A stretch of DNA of 13,944 nt from Clostridia bacterium (GTDB lineage: Bacteria > Bacillota > Clostridia > Clostridiales > Clostridiaceae): positions 1 to 13,944 of the forward strand of contig RZYZ01000032.1 in NCBI GenBank assembly GCA_009930125.1, written 5' to 3'. Positions 1 to 7,540 of this stretch are shown here, one piece after another; positions within the stretch are counted from its first letter, which is position 1, and the number at the start of each line of letters is the position of its first letter. The notes below the pieces were generated by a model, which worked only from the letters and a program-made list of their open reading frames with translations, ran no database searches and had not been told where the DNA came from. Made by a program: the position numbers and the translations under genes.

Positions 1-26
1 AAAAAGAGAACCCTTTCGGATTCTCT
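1..26 (-). terminator. Intrinsic terminator after gyrA
   Basis: Read on the minus strand, a 9-bp stem (AGAGAATCC pairing with GGGTTCTCT, including one U-G wobble) closes on a GAAA tetraloop and runs straight into at least five U. It begins 14 bp after the gyrA stop. On the plus strand the wobble becomes a C-A mismatch, so the hairpin is built to stop minus-strand transcription. It probably ends the dnaA-to-gyrA gene series. The window edge at base 1 cuts any longer U tract. Confidence 0.9.
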
Positions 27-40
27 TACTATAGTAGTTC

Positions 41-2611
41 TTATTCCAGATCTTCATCTGTATCTTCTTGCAGCTCCTCATCCAGTTCCAGTTCATCCAG
101 ATCCGAATAATCAGAAACGATGGCATCGCTCAACTCTTTCTCGATGAGCTGATCGCTGTCGATTTCTTCCACTTCCGGTCCTTCCTCTTCTCTGACTGCG
201 ATGATTTTAGCTAGAGAGACGACCTTGCATTCATCAGAAGTTCTCATGAGCTTCACACCCATGGCGTTTCTGGATGTCACTGAGATCTCTCCTACATTGA
301 TACGGATGGCAACACCGTCGGAATTGACAAGCAGCAGTTCATCTTCATCACTGCAGGATCTTGCGCCTACGACGTTACCTGTCTTGTTTGTGACCTTATA
401 GGCAATAAGTCCCTTACCGCCTCTGTTCTGACTCTTGTACTGCTCTGTAGGTGTTCTCTTTCCGAGTCCGTTTTCAGACACGACCAGAATATCCTCACCC
501 TGGACTGCGATATCAAAGGATACGCAGGTATCTCCAGTTCTCAGAGATATGCCTTTGACACCTGTAGCGGTTCTGCCCATAGGTCTGACATCCTGCTCAT
601 TGAACTTGATTGCATAACCAAGCTTCGTGACCAGAATGAGATCCGCATCTCCACGTGTGAATTTGACATTGAGCAGTGAATCTCCTTCTTTCAGATTCAG
701 TGCAATGAGACCATTCTTTCTGATGTTACTGAAATCATGAAGCGTTGTCTTCTTGATGATTCCGTCTGTTGTAGCAAACACCAGATACCCGTCTTTTTCC
801 ATATCACTGATGGAAATGACAGCCTGGATGCTCTCATCCTGGTCCACCGGAATGAGATTCACAAGGTTTATACCCTTGGAAGTTCTTCCGGATTCAGGAA
901 TCTCATAAGCCTTCAGCTTGTATACCTTCCCCTTGGAGGTGAAGAACAGAAGATTCTTATGGGTCGACGTGACAAAGACCTTATGAATCACGTCATCTTC
1001 CTTTGTTGTCATGGCCTGTACGCCTCTTCCGCCTCTCTTCTGTGCGGAATAGGTGGCTGCTGAAATTCTCTTGATGTATCCGTCCTCAGTCAATGTGATG
1101 ACCACATCTTCCTCGTTGATGAGATCCTCGTAATCAATTTCGAACTCACCCTTCTGGATATCTGTTCTTCTTTCATCGCCATACTTGTTCTTGATTTCAA
1201 TGAGTTCTTCCCTGATAACAGAAAGAAGCTTCATTTCATCACTGATGATGCTTTCAAGATAAGCGATGAGTTCCATCAGCGACTTGTATTCTTCCTCGAT
1301 CTTATCTCTTTCCAGACCTGTCAGTCTTCTGAGTCTCATATCGAGGATGGCCACTGCCTGCTTGTCCGATAAACCGAATCTTGTGATCAGTTCTTCTTTT
1401 GCGATATCTGTGGTCTTGGAGTTACGAAGCACCTTGATGACTTCATCAATGTTGTCCAGGGCGATTCTCAATCCTTCCAGGATATGCGCACGATCTTTCG
1501 CCTTGTTCATTTCGAAGATACTTCTTCTTGTGAGCACTTCCTTCTGGAAATTGATGTAGTGCTTCAGTATATCCTTCAGATTCAGTACCTTAGGGGCATT
1601 GTCAACCAGTGCAAGATTGATGACACCAAAGGTATCCTGCACTTTCGTTTTCTTGTAGAGGTAGTTCAGAACCACATGAGCATTGGCATCTCTTTTCAGT
1701 TCGATGACAATTCTCATACCATCTCTGTCTGATTCATCTCTCAGGTCGGAAATACCTGCAAGCTTCTTGTCTCTTACATGGTCCGCGATGTTTTCAATGA
1801 GTTTCGCTTTGTTCACCATATAAGGAAGTTCGGTGATGATGATTCTCTGTCTGTTGTTGACTTCCTCGATCATGCTCTTGGCACGTACAAAGATCTTACC
1901 TCTTCCTGTTTCATAGGCTTCTCTGATGCCGGATACCCCCATGATGGTTCCACCGGTAGGAAAGTCCGGTCCTTTGACGAACTGCATCAGTTCAAGAACT
2001 TCCGAATCCGGATTTTCGATGAGATAAACTGCGGCATCAATGACTTCTCCAAGGTTGTGCGGTGGAATATTGGTTGCCATACCTACAGCAATACCTGAAG
2101 AACCGTTCACCAGAAGATTCGGGAATCTGGAAGGAAGAACCGTAGGCTCTTTTTCCTCTCCGTCAAAGTTCGGCACAAAATCCACTGTATCCTTATTGAT
2201 GTCTCTGAGCATTTCAGAAGAGATCCTTGCAAGCCTCGCTTCTGTATATCTCATGGCCGCTGCTCCGTCTCCGTCCACGGAACCGAAGTTTCCGTGGCCT
2301 TCCACCAGCAGATATCTGGTGGAGAAATCCTGCGCCAGTCTTACCAGGGCATCATAAACTGAAGTATCTCCATGTGGATGATACTTACCCAGTACGTCTC
2401 CGACGATTCTGGCACACTTTCTATATCCCTTTTCGTTGTATATACCCAGCTCGTGCATGGAGAAAAGGATTCTTCTGTGCACGGGTTTCAGTCCATCTCT
2501 GATATCTGGAAGCGCACGTCCTACAATTACACTCATGGCATAATTGATGTAACTGGTTTTCATTTCTTTTCGTAAGTCTATCGGTAAAACTTTACCTTCA
2601 TTGTTGTTCAA
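41..2611 (-). CDS. gyrA: DNA gyrase subunit A
   Basis: GyrA is the breakage-reunion subunit of the A2B2 gyrase that introduces negative supercoils. The 856-residue product has the winged-helix/tower region in its N-terminal half, catalytic Tyr122 in RYTE (same number as in E. coli), and a C-terminal beta-pinwheel with the GyrA box QKRGGRG at 524-530. A second RGG-type blade motif, QNRGGKG, sits at 728-734. The quinolone-determining positions are Thr83 and Asp87, the unmutated type seen in many clostridia. The last ~49 residues form a very acidic tail. Translation starts at TTG (2611), placed 7 nt after a strong AGGAGGAG ribosome site that overlaps the gyrB stop. The next in-frame ATG, codon 17, lies inside the conserved KEMKTSYINYAM block, so TTG is preferred. 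The gene follows gyrB by 13 bp and is presumably co-transcribed with it. Confidence 0.98.
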   Translation of the reverse strand: MNNNEGKVLPIDLRKEMKTSYINYAMSVIVGRALPDIRDGLKPVHRRILFSMHELGIYNEKGYRKCARIVGDVLGKYHPHGDTSVYDALVRLAQDFSTRYLLVEGHGNFGSVDGDGAAAMRYTEARLARISSEMLRDINKDTVDFVPNFDGEEKEPTVLPSRFPNLLVNGSSGIAVGMATNIPPHNLGEVIDAAVYLIENPDSEVLELMQFVKGPDFPTGGTIMGVSGIREAYETGRGKIFVRAKSMIEEVNNRQRIIITELPYMVNKAKLIENIADHVRDKKLAGISDLRDESDRDGMRIVIELKRDANAHVVLNYLYKKTKVQDTFGVINLALVDNAPKVLNLKDILKHYINFQKEVLTRRSIFEMNKAKDRAHILEGLRIALDNIDEVIKVLRNSKTTDIAKEELITRFGLSDKQAVAILDMRLRRLTGLERDKIEEEYKSLMELIAYLESIISDEMKLLSVIREELIEIKNKYGDERRTDIQKGEFEIDYEDLINEEDVVITLTEDGYIKRISAATYSAQKRGGRGVQAMTTKEDDVIHKVFVTSTHKNLLFFTSKGKVYKLKAYEIPESGRTSKGINLVNLIPVDQDESIQAVISISDMEKDGYLVFATTDGIIKKTTLHDFSNIRKNGLIALNLKEGDSLLNVKFTRGDADLILVTKLGYAIKFNEQDVRPMGRTATGVKGISLRTGDTCVSFDIAVQGEDILVVSENGLGKRTPTEQYKSQNRGGKGLIAYKVTNKTGNVVGARSCSDEDELLLVNSDGVAIRINVGEISVTSRNAMGVKLMRTSDECKVVSLAKIIAVREEEGPEVEEIDSDQLIEKELSDAIVSDYSDLDELELDEELQEDTDEDLE

Positions 2612-2624
2612 TTAAACGCTCCTC

Positions 2625-4619
2625 CTATATATCAAGATTATCTACTAATTTGGCATTCTTTTCGATGAACGCTCTTCTGGGTTCAACCTTATCGCCCATG
2701 AGAATCGTGAAGATCTCATCCGCAGCTTTGGCATCTTCCACATCCGCTCTCAGAAGAATTCTGTTCTCCGGGTCCATGGTTGTTTCCCACAGCTGCTCTG
2801 CATTCATTTCTCCAAGACCTTTGTATCTCTGCAGTGCAATAGAGGAGTCTTTTCCTCCTAACCTTGCTACAATCTCTTCCATTTCCTTATCGGAGTATGC
2901 ATATTCATGGGTCTTTCCCTTTGAAACTTTGTATAGTGGTGGTTGCGCAATATAAACATGCCCATTTTCAATGAGCTCTCTCATGTATCTATAGAAGAAT
3001 GTGAGAAGAAGCGTTCTGATATGCGCACCATCCACGTCGGCATCGGTCATGATGATGATACGTGAATAACGCAGTTTACTGGTATCGAAGTCTTTGCCGA
3101 TACCGGCACCGAAAGCTGTAATCATGCTTCTGATGGTATCGGAGCCCAGCATCTTATCCAGTCTTGCCTTCTCCACGTTCATGATCTTACCTCTCAGAGG
3201 CAGGATCGCCTGGAACTGTCTGTTTCGGCCCTGCTTTGCAGAACCTCCCGCGGAATCTCCCTCTACGATGTAGATTTCGGATTCCAGAGGATCCTTGGAG
3301 GCACAATCCGCCAGTTTACCTGGAAGGGTTGTTCTTTCCAGAACGCTCTTTCTTGTCAGTTCTCTTGCTTTTCTTGCCGCTTCTCTGGCTCTTGCTGCCA
3401 TGAGGGCTTTGTCGATGACGATTTTACCTATGGCGGGATTTTCTTCCAGTATGACTGTCAGTGCATTGCCTACAATGCCGTCCACGACACTTCTCACTTC
3501 TGCATTGCCCAGCTTTGTTTTCGTCTGACCTTCAAACTGAGGATCCGTCAGTTTCACGGATACGACAGCTGTAAGACCTTCTCTGATGTCATCACCGGAA
3601 AGGTTCTTGTCGTTTTCCTTGATATGTCCGAATCTTCTGCCATAATCATTGACGACTCTTGTCAGTGCTCTCTTGAATCCATCAAGATGGGTTCCGCCTT
3701 CCAGAGTATCGATGTTGTTGGCATAGGTGAAGATATTTTCACTATAGCTGTCATTGAACTGAAGTCCGATTTCCACAATGTACTCGTCTTTCACTTCGTC
3801 GATGTACATGACTTCCTTATGCAGCACTTCCTTGTTTCGGTTCAGATACTCCACAAAGGATTTGATACCGCCTTCATAGTAATAGGATTCTTCTTTGATG
3901 TCACCTTCCTCATCTTCTCTTTCATCCGTAAGAGAGATTCTGAGTCCTTTGTTGAGGAATGCCAGTTCTCTCAATCTTTCCGAAAGAATTTCATAATCGA
4001 ACTCCACTTCATCGAAAATGGTCTTGTCAGGCAGGAAGGTGGTTTTTGTACCGGTATGATCGGATACCCCGATTTCTTCCAGACCGCCCACAGGATTTCC
4101 ATAGGCGAACTTCTGAAGATAGACTTTGTTGTTTCTTCTGATCTCCACTCTACAGGTTTCTGAAAGGGCATTGACGACCGATGCACCTACACCGTGAAGT
4201 CCACCGGAAACCTTGTATCCTCCACCACCGAATTTTCCACCGGCATGAAGTACGGTCATGATGACTTCCACCGTTGATTTACCAAGCTTCTCATTCATTC
4301 CGATGGGCATTCCACGTCCGTCATCCACCACTGTGATGGAATTGTCCTTGTGGATGTAGACTTCGATATGGCTGCAGTATCCAGCCAGGGCCTCATCTAT
4401 ACTGTTGTCGACGATTTCATACACCAGATGGTGTAGTCCTCTGGATGACGTGGAACCGATATACATACCCGGCCTTTTTCTGACGGCCTCAAGACCTTCC
4501 AGCACCTGGATATTGCTGTCCTCATACCCTGTATCCACTCGCGTGTCTTTACCATTGCTTTTATCCGACATATTTTCCAACTCAAGTTCCTTTGTATTTT
4601 CAATATTGCTCTCTAACAT
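2625..4619 (-). CDS. gyrB: DNA gyrase subunit B
   Basis: GyrB is the ATPase subunit of DNA gyrase. The 664-residue product shows the GHKL ATPase fold (general base Glu68 and Asn72 in YEIVDNSIDEAL, DDGRGMP at 99-105, the GGLHGVGASVVNALS lid around 139-153), the transducer with QTKTKLGN at 365-372, and the TOPRIM domain. TOPRIM metal residues are Glu453 in EGDSAGG and Asp526/Asp528 in TDADVDGAH; the conserved LQRYKGLGEMN block is near 597-607. It is a little longer than typical Firmicutes GyrB because about 30 polar residues precede the conserved NIQVLEGLEAVRKRPGMYIG block. The ATG at 4619 has a good GGGAGG site 7 nt upstream; an internal Met17 has only a poor one, so the longer form is favoured. 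The gene follows remB by 15 bp and precedes gyrA by 13 bp. Confidence 0.98.
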   Translation of the reverse strand: MLESNIENTKELELENMSDKSNGKDTRVDTGYEDSNIQVLEGLEAVRKRPGMYIGSTSSRGLHHLVYEIVDNSIDEALAGYCSHIEVYIHKDNSITVVDDGRGMPIGMNEKLGKSTVEVIMTVLHAGGKFGGGGYKVSGGLHGVGASVVNALSETCRVEIRRNNKVYLQKFAYGNPVGGLEEIGVSDHTGTKTTFLPDKTIFDEVEFDYEILSERLRELAFLNKGLRISLTDEREDEEGDIKEESYYYEGGIKSFVEYLNRNKEVLHKEVMYIDEVKDEYIVEIGLQFNDSYSENIFTYANNIDTLEGGTHLDGFKRALTRVVNDYGRRFGHIKENDKNLSGDDIREGLTAVVSVKLTDPQFEGQTKTKLGNAEVRSVVDGIVGNALTVILEENPAIGKIVIDKALMAARAREAARKARELTRKSVLERTTLPGKLADCASKDPLESEIYIVEGDSAGGSAKQGRNRQFQAILPLRGKIMNVEKARLDKMLGSDTIRSMITAFGAGIGKDFDTSKLRYSRIIIMTDADVDGAHIRTLLLTFFYRYMRELIENGHVYIAQPPLYKVSKGKTHEYAYSDKEMEEIVARLGGKDSSIALQRYKGLGEMNAEQLWETTMDPENRILLRADVEDAKAADEIFTILMGDKVEPRRAFIEKNAKLVDNLDI

Positions 4620-4634
4620 ACCATGGCCTCCCTT

Positions 4635-4895
4635 CTATTCCTCTAAACGCAGTTTTGTTCTTTTTGACAGAGTTTTTGAGGAAATGGGCGATAAATAGAT
4701 TATCGATTTTTTCTCGATCTCTGCAACTATAATGGATTTCGGCTTCTCATCGGTTATTCTCTCCACAAATCCGTCTTCCTCTGCCAGGCGAAGAAACTGA
4801 CTTGTATCGGAACTGTACATAGATGATTCCACATCAAATATCCCAATAACATCCTTCATGGGAATCACAACATTTTCTCCAAGATGTAAAAACAT
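4635..4895 (-). CDS. remB: RemB-like regulator (YaaB, DUF370)
   Basis: This small 86-residue protein matches the RemB/YaaB family. It begins MFLHLGENVVIP-DVIGIFD, as in Bacillus subtilis RemB (MYIHLGDDFVV-DIVGIFD), and keeps the family signatures PKSIIVAE and YLSPISSKTLSKR. RemB is related to RemA, a DNA-binding activator of matrix and osmoprotection genes in Bacillus; the role in this organism is inferred from family and position only. The gene sits between recF and gyrB, its usual place. Its ATG immediately follows the recF stop codon (TAG-ATG), and its ribosome site GGAGGTGAG is encoded by the last recF codons (Gly-Gly-Glu). This implies translational coupling to recF. Confidence 0.93.
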   Translation of the reverse strand: MFLHLGENVVIPMKDVIGIFDVESSMYSSDTSQFLRLAEEDGFVERITDEKPKSIIVAEIEKKSIIYLSPISSKTLSKRTKLRLEE

Positions 4896-5990
4896 CTACT
4901 CACCTCCATCTGCTATAGAACCGTTCTTGACATTAAATAATCTGTAATTTCCTGTGAGATATTCTTCAATATTTTCCACTCCTGTACAGGTAATTACAGT
5001 CTGAATGTTTTCTATGGATTTCAATATGAATTTCTTTCTGGATAAATCCAGTTCAGACAGAACATCATCCAGAAGAAGTATGGGGTATTCCCCTTTCACC
5101 TTCCTTATGATTTCAAGCGAAGAGAACTTCATCGTAAGTACCGCTGTTCTCTGCTGTCCCTGGGAACCGAAATCTTTTGCATCCACTTCATTGATCAGAA
5201 TCAGGAAATCATCTCGATGAATTCCTGCGGATGTGGTTCCTCTTTCAATATCCATTTCCCTCTTTCGAGTCAGTTCCTTTTTCAGGTTCTCCCTGAGATT
5301 TCCTTCCAGTGAAAAAGAACTCTTGTATTCATATCTGATTTCTTCCTTGTTTGTGGTGATTTCTTTATGAATGGAGTATCCATAAGAGTTCAAGAGATTG
5401 ATGTAATTGATTCTCTGCCTCGCAATGTACTCTGCATGTTCACTCAGCTTCACATCATAGATATCAAGAATGTTTCTGTCGATTCTTCTTGATTTCAGAA
5501 GCGCATTTCTTTCAGCCAGCACTTTATTGTAAGATACCAGAGAATTATAGTACTTCTTGTCCAGCTGACTGATCTCCATATCCAGAAATTTTCTACGAAG
5601 ACCCGGAGATTCTTTCACGATCTTCAGATCTTCAGGAGAGAACATGACAACATTCAGTACGCCAAGCAGATCACCGATCTTCGTCAGTTTGACCTTATTG
5701 ACAGAGATGGACTTTCTGCCATCGGAAAGAAGATTCATGTCAATGGTCTTGTCCAATCTGTCTTTCTCTATATACACCCTTATCTGAGCATTTTTCTCGT
5801 TCCACATGATCAGGTCTTTGACCTTGTTCGTTCGATGGGAACGGCCAAAGGCTGCATAGTAGATCGATTCAAGAATATTCGTCTTCCCTTGCGCATTTTC
5901 TCCCTGGAATACATTGACATCTTTGCCTAATTCAATATTCAGTTGTTTGTAATTTCTGTAGTTTATTAGACTGATGTTTCTTATTTTCAT
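4896..5990 (-). CDS. recF: RecF recombination mediator, SMC-like ATPase
   Basis: RecF helps load RecA at single-stranded gaps and stalled forks, with RecO and RecR. The 364-residue product has Walker A GENAQGKT at 30-37, the SHRT motif at 51-54, an ABC signature-like FGSQGQQRT near 274-282, and Walker B/D-loop PILLLDDVLSELD at 303-315. It also has the usual C-terminal ITCT and FNVKNG blocks. I choose the ATG at 5990 because it gives the family-typical start MKIRNISLINYRNY and has GGAG 7 nt upstream. An upstream in-frame ATG at 6011 would add seven atypical residues, lacks a ribosome site and overlaps the putative -10 box. The 97-bp gap back to yaaA holds a large inverted repeat, which suggests recF has its own control. 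It is tightly coupled to remB downstream. Confidence 0.97.
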   Translation of the reverse strand: MKIRNISLINYRNYKQLNIELGKDVNVFQGENAQGKTNILESIYYAAFGRSHRTNKVKDLIMWNEKNAQIRVYIEKDRLDKTIDMNLLSDGRKSISVNKVKLTKIGDLLGVLNVVMFSPEDLKIVKESPGLRRKFLDMEISQLDKKYYNSLVSYNKVLAERNALLKSRRIDRNILDIYDVKLSEHAEYIARQRINYINLLNSYGYSIHKEITTNKEEIRYEYKSSFSLEGNLRENLKKELTRKREMDIERGTTSAGIHRDDFLILINEVDAKDFGSQGQQRTAVLTMKFSSLEIIRKVKGEYPILLLDDVLSELDLSRKKFILKSIENIQTVITCTGVENIEEYLTGNYRLFNVKNGSIADGGE

Positions 5991-6009
5991 TAAAAATCTC
6001 CTACAAGAC

Positions 6010-6038
6010 ATTATACCACATAGAAGACCAACCTTCTA
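6010..6038 (-). promoter_or_regulatory. Putative extended -10 promoter for recF
   Basis: On the minus strand TGGTATAAT (6018-6010) is a perfect extended -10 element (TGn-TATAAT). The -35 position with a 17-bp spacer reads TAGAAG, only three matches to TTGACA, as is common for extended -10 promoters. Transcription would begin near 6004-6002, just at the recF ribosome site, giving a leader of about 12-15 nt. The element is built partly from one arm of the 15-bp inverted repeat, so a factor bound to the repeat would affect it. Prediction from sequence only. Confidence 0.45.
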
Positions 6039-6047
6039 TGTGGTATA
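6012..6047. repeat. Perfect 15-bp inverted repeat upstream of recF
   Basis: Arms TATACCACATAGAAG (6012-6026) and CTTCTATGTGGTATA (6033-6047) are exact reverse complements separated by six bases (ACCAAC). No T-tract follows on either strand, so it is not an ordinary intrinsic terminator. It fills much of the yaaA-recF gap and overlaps the predicted recF -10 box. It could be an operator for a dimeric regulator, an RNA hairpin that protects or splits the dnaA-recF transcript, or a remnant of a small repeat element. I saw no second copy in the window. Confidence 0.9.
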
Positions 6048-6080
6048 CGGCTCAATACATATTGAAAATCTTATAGCCTG

Positions 6081-6293
6081 TCAGGATTCAGAAACTGCTG
6101 TGAAAACTTCGCCATTGAATTCCACTTTATCTCCAGGGTATATTTTCTTTCCCCTTCTCAGCTCCACTTCATCATTCACTTTTACAAGTCCTTCCAGAAT
6201 ATAGGCTTTGGCTTCAGAACCTAATGAAACAACACCAGCCCATTTCAGAAATGAATCCAGTTTTATATACTCTGTATTTATCTTAATATCCAT
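6081..6293 (-). CDS. yaaA: S4-domain RNA-binding protein YaaA/RlbA family
   Basis: This 70-residue protein consists of a single S4 RNA-binding fold: IKLDSFLKWAGVVSLGSEAKAYILEGLVKVND, then the turn ELRRGKKIYPGDKVEF. This is the YaaA family found between dnaN and recF in Firmicutes; it is thought to bind structured RNA, perhaps rRNA, and its exact target is not settled. The ATG at 6293 has AGGAG 5-6 nt upstream, and that site overlaps the dnaN stop codon (TAG-GAG). The gap to dnaN is only 8 bp, so the two are coupled. The stop is TGA, which confirms TGA is not reassigned here. Confidence 0.93.
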   Translation of the reverse strand: MDIKINTEYIKLDSFLKWAGVVSLGSEAKAYILEGLVKVNDEVELRRGKKIYPGDKVEFNGEVFTAVSES

Positions 6294-6301
6294 ATTTACT
6301 C

Positions 6302-7402
6302 CTATCTCGCTAATCTAACGGGCAGCACCATGTATTTGCAGTTGTCTGTGATACTGTTTCTTATGATCGCAGGACTTACCCCTGAGGTCATTTCAATGAT
6401 GATTTCCTCTTCATCCATCACCTTCAGGGTATCCAGAAGATAATTGGCATTAAATGCGATCTCAATTGCATCTCCATCCATGGATACTGGGACTTCTTCC
6501 TTCACCTTACCAAACTGAGAATTGGATGTGATCAGAGCCCTGTCGTTTTCAATATTCAGTTTGATCAGTCTTGAAGATCCATCCTTGGCCATGAGAGATG
6601 CTCTTTCGATACTATGGGTCAGGTGCGCTCTCTTCACTTTGAACTGCAGTTTGTAGTCCGTAGGGATGATGGACTCGTACTTGATGAAGTTTCCGGAAAG
6701 CAGTCTGGATACAATCTTGGTATTCTGAATTTCAAACAGAATATGATTGTCATTGAAACTGATGAAGAGGTCCTCATCCTTATCACTTAGGATCTTTGAA
6801 ACCTCATTGAGGGTTTTTCCAGGAATGACTACAGACACATCTTCATTGGACTCCAGGTATTCACTTCTCATGGCGAGTCTGAAACCATCCAGAGCCACCA
6901 TATTGAGCACCTTATTCTTCACTTCAAAAAGAACACCCATTAGTATCGGTCTGGACTCATCCTGGGCTACGGCAAATGAGGTGCTTCTTATAAGATTTCT
7001 GAAAGTGTCTTCCTTGATTGCGATCTTCTCTCTATTACCGATTTCAGGAAGCATGGGGAATTCTTCTGCATTCAGATATAGAAGATTGAATTCCGAATTC
7101 TCGCAGGATATCAGAATCGTATTGTTTTCCATGGTTGCCAGCTCGATCATTGCATCTGGAAGTTTTCTGATGATGTCACCAAACAGTTTTGAATCAATAA
7201 CGATTCTTCCCTCTTCCATAATGGAGGATGCCACCAGTGTCTCGATACTGAGATCAATATCTGAACCTCTCATGATGATTTCCTGATCTCCGGTCTCTAT
7301 ATAGATTCCTTCCAACACCGCCATGGGTGATTTACCGAGTATGGCTTTCTGTACAGTTGATATACCTTCAACTAAATCTCTTTTCTGACATCTAAAATGC
7401 AT
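6302..7402 (-). CDS. dnaN: DNA polymerase III beta sliding clamp
   Basis: DnaN forms the dimeric ring that tethers DNA polymerase III and other clamp users to DNA. The 366-residue length is typical. Three similar clamp domains can be followed. Family marks include SRPILMGVLFEV near 150-162, the VALDGFRLAMR block near 173-183, and the C-terminal YMVLPVRL, which corresponds to the E. coli VMPMRL tail that shapes the partner-binding pocket. The ATG at 7402 is preceded by a strong AGGAGG with 8-nt spacing. It lies 301 bp downstream of dnaA, with the origin's unwinding element in between, and 8 bp before yaaA. No clear promoter of its own was found, so it is probably transcribed from dnaA. Confidence 0.98.
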   Translation of the reverse strand: MHFRCQKRDLVEGISTVQKAILGKSPMAVLEGIYIETGDQEIIMRGSDIDLSIETLVASSIMEEGRIVIDSKLFGDIIRKLPDAMIELATMENNTILISCENSEFNLLYLNAEEFPMLPEIGNREKIAIKEDTFRNLIRSTSFAVAQDESRPILMGVLFEVKNKVLNMVALDGFRLAMRSEYLESNEDVSVVIPGKTLNEVSKILSDKDEDLFISFNDNHILFEIQNTKIVSRLLSGNFIKYESIIPTDYKLQFKVKRAHLTHSIERASLMAKDGSSRLIKLNIENDRALITSNSQFGKVKEEVPVSMDGDAIEIAFNANYLLDTLKVMDEEEIIIEMTSGVSPAIIRNSITDNCKYMVLPVRLAR

Positions 7403-7444
7403 GATTAAACCCTCCTGAATTCATTTAATAAAACAATGTTACAT

Positions 7445-7481
7445 GGGGATAGGTTGGTTCACAGTGAATAAGCTCATCCCC
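7445..7481. repeat. 37-bp imperfect dyad between DUE and dnaN
   Basis: Outer arms GGGGAT (7445-7450) and ATCCCC (7476-7481) enclose a centred inner palindrome TTCAC-A-GTGAA (7458-7468). Each side is separated by exactly seven bases (AGGTTGG and TAAGCTC), some of which can also pair. The whole is symmetric about position 7463. It borders the AT-rich DUE on the side away from the DnaA boxes. No U tract follows immediately on either strand, so an intrinsic terminator is unlikely. It may be a protein-binding dyad or an mRNA hairpin in the dnaA-dnaN transcript. Confidence 0.6.
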
Positions 7482-7482
7482 T

Positions 7483-7527
7483 GCTTATAGTAATAATATA
7501 ATAGATTTAATAGTAATAGTAGTAGTA
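7483..7527. other. AT-rich DNA unwinding element
   Basis: About 45 bp next to the GC block is almost free of C and contains mostly TA/AA steps plus the trio repeat. This is the lowest-stability stretch between dnaA and dnaN. Its position directly beyond the DnaA box and GC block matches the unwinding element of bacterial origins. It overlaps the DnaA-trios, as expected. Confidence 0.75.
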
Positions 7528-7528
7528 G
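7508..7528 (+). promoter_or_regulatory. Seven consecutive DnaA-trio motifs
   Basis: Read 3' to 5' from the GC block on the plus strand, the bases are GAT GAT GAT GAT AAT GAT AAT, seven uninterrupted copies of the (G/A)AT trio. In B. subtilis such trios bind DnaA filaments on one opened strand and set where melting begins. The nearest DnaA box is at 7541-7549, with the 7-bp GC block between, reproducing the known order of the basal origin unwinding system. Confidence 0.8.
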
Positions 7529-7540
7529 GGCCCGGTATTC

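Noticed and set aside
2372..2380. DnaA-box-like TGTGGATGA within gyrA
   Set aside because: A single one-mismatch match inside conserved coding sequence, isolated from other boxes.
279..2611. Possible quinolone-resistance changes in GyrA/GyrB
   Set aside because: Thr83 and Asp87 of GyrA and the EGDSAGG and LRGKIMNVEKA regions of GyrB look wild type for this lineage.
3624..4163. 179-codon plus-strand frame opposite gyrB
   Set aside because: It lies fully antisense to conserved GyrB domains, with no ribosome site or family resemblance; a coding shadow.
5991..6011. Upstream ATG start for recF adding seven residues
   Set aside because: It has no ribosome site and overlaps the -10 box; the ATG at 5990 has GGAG at proper spacing and the family start.
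6747..7286. 179-codon plus-strand frame opposite dnaN
   Set aside because: Antisense to conserved clamp sequence; Ser/Leu-rich composition is that of a reverse-strand shadow.
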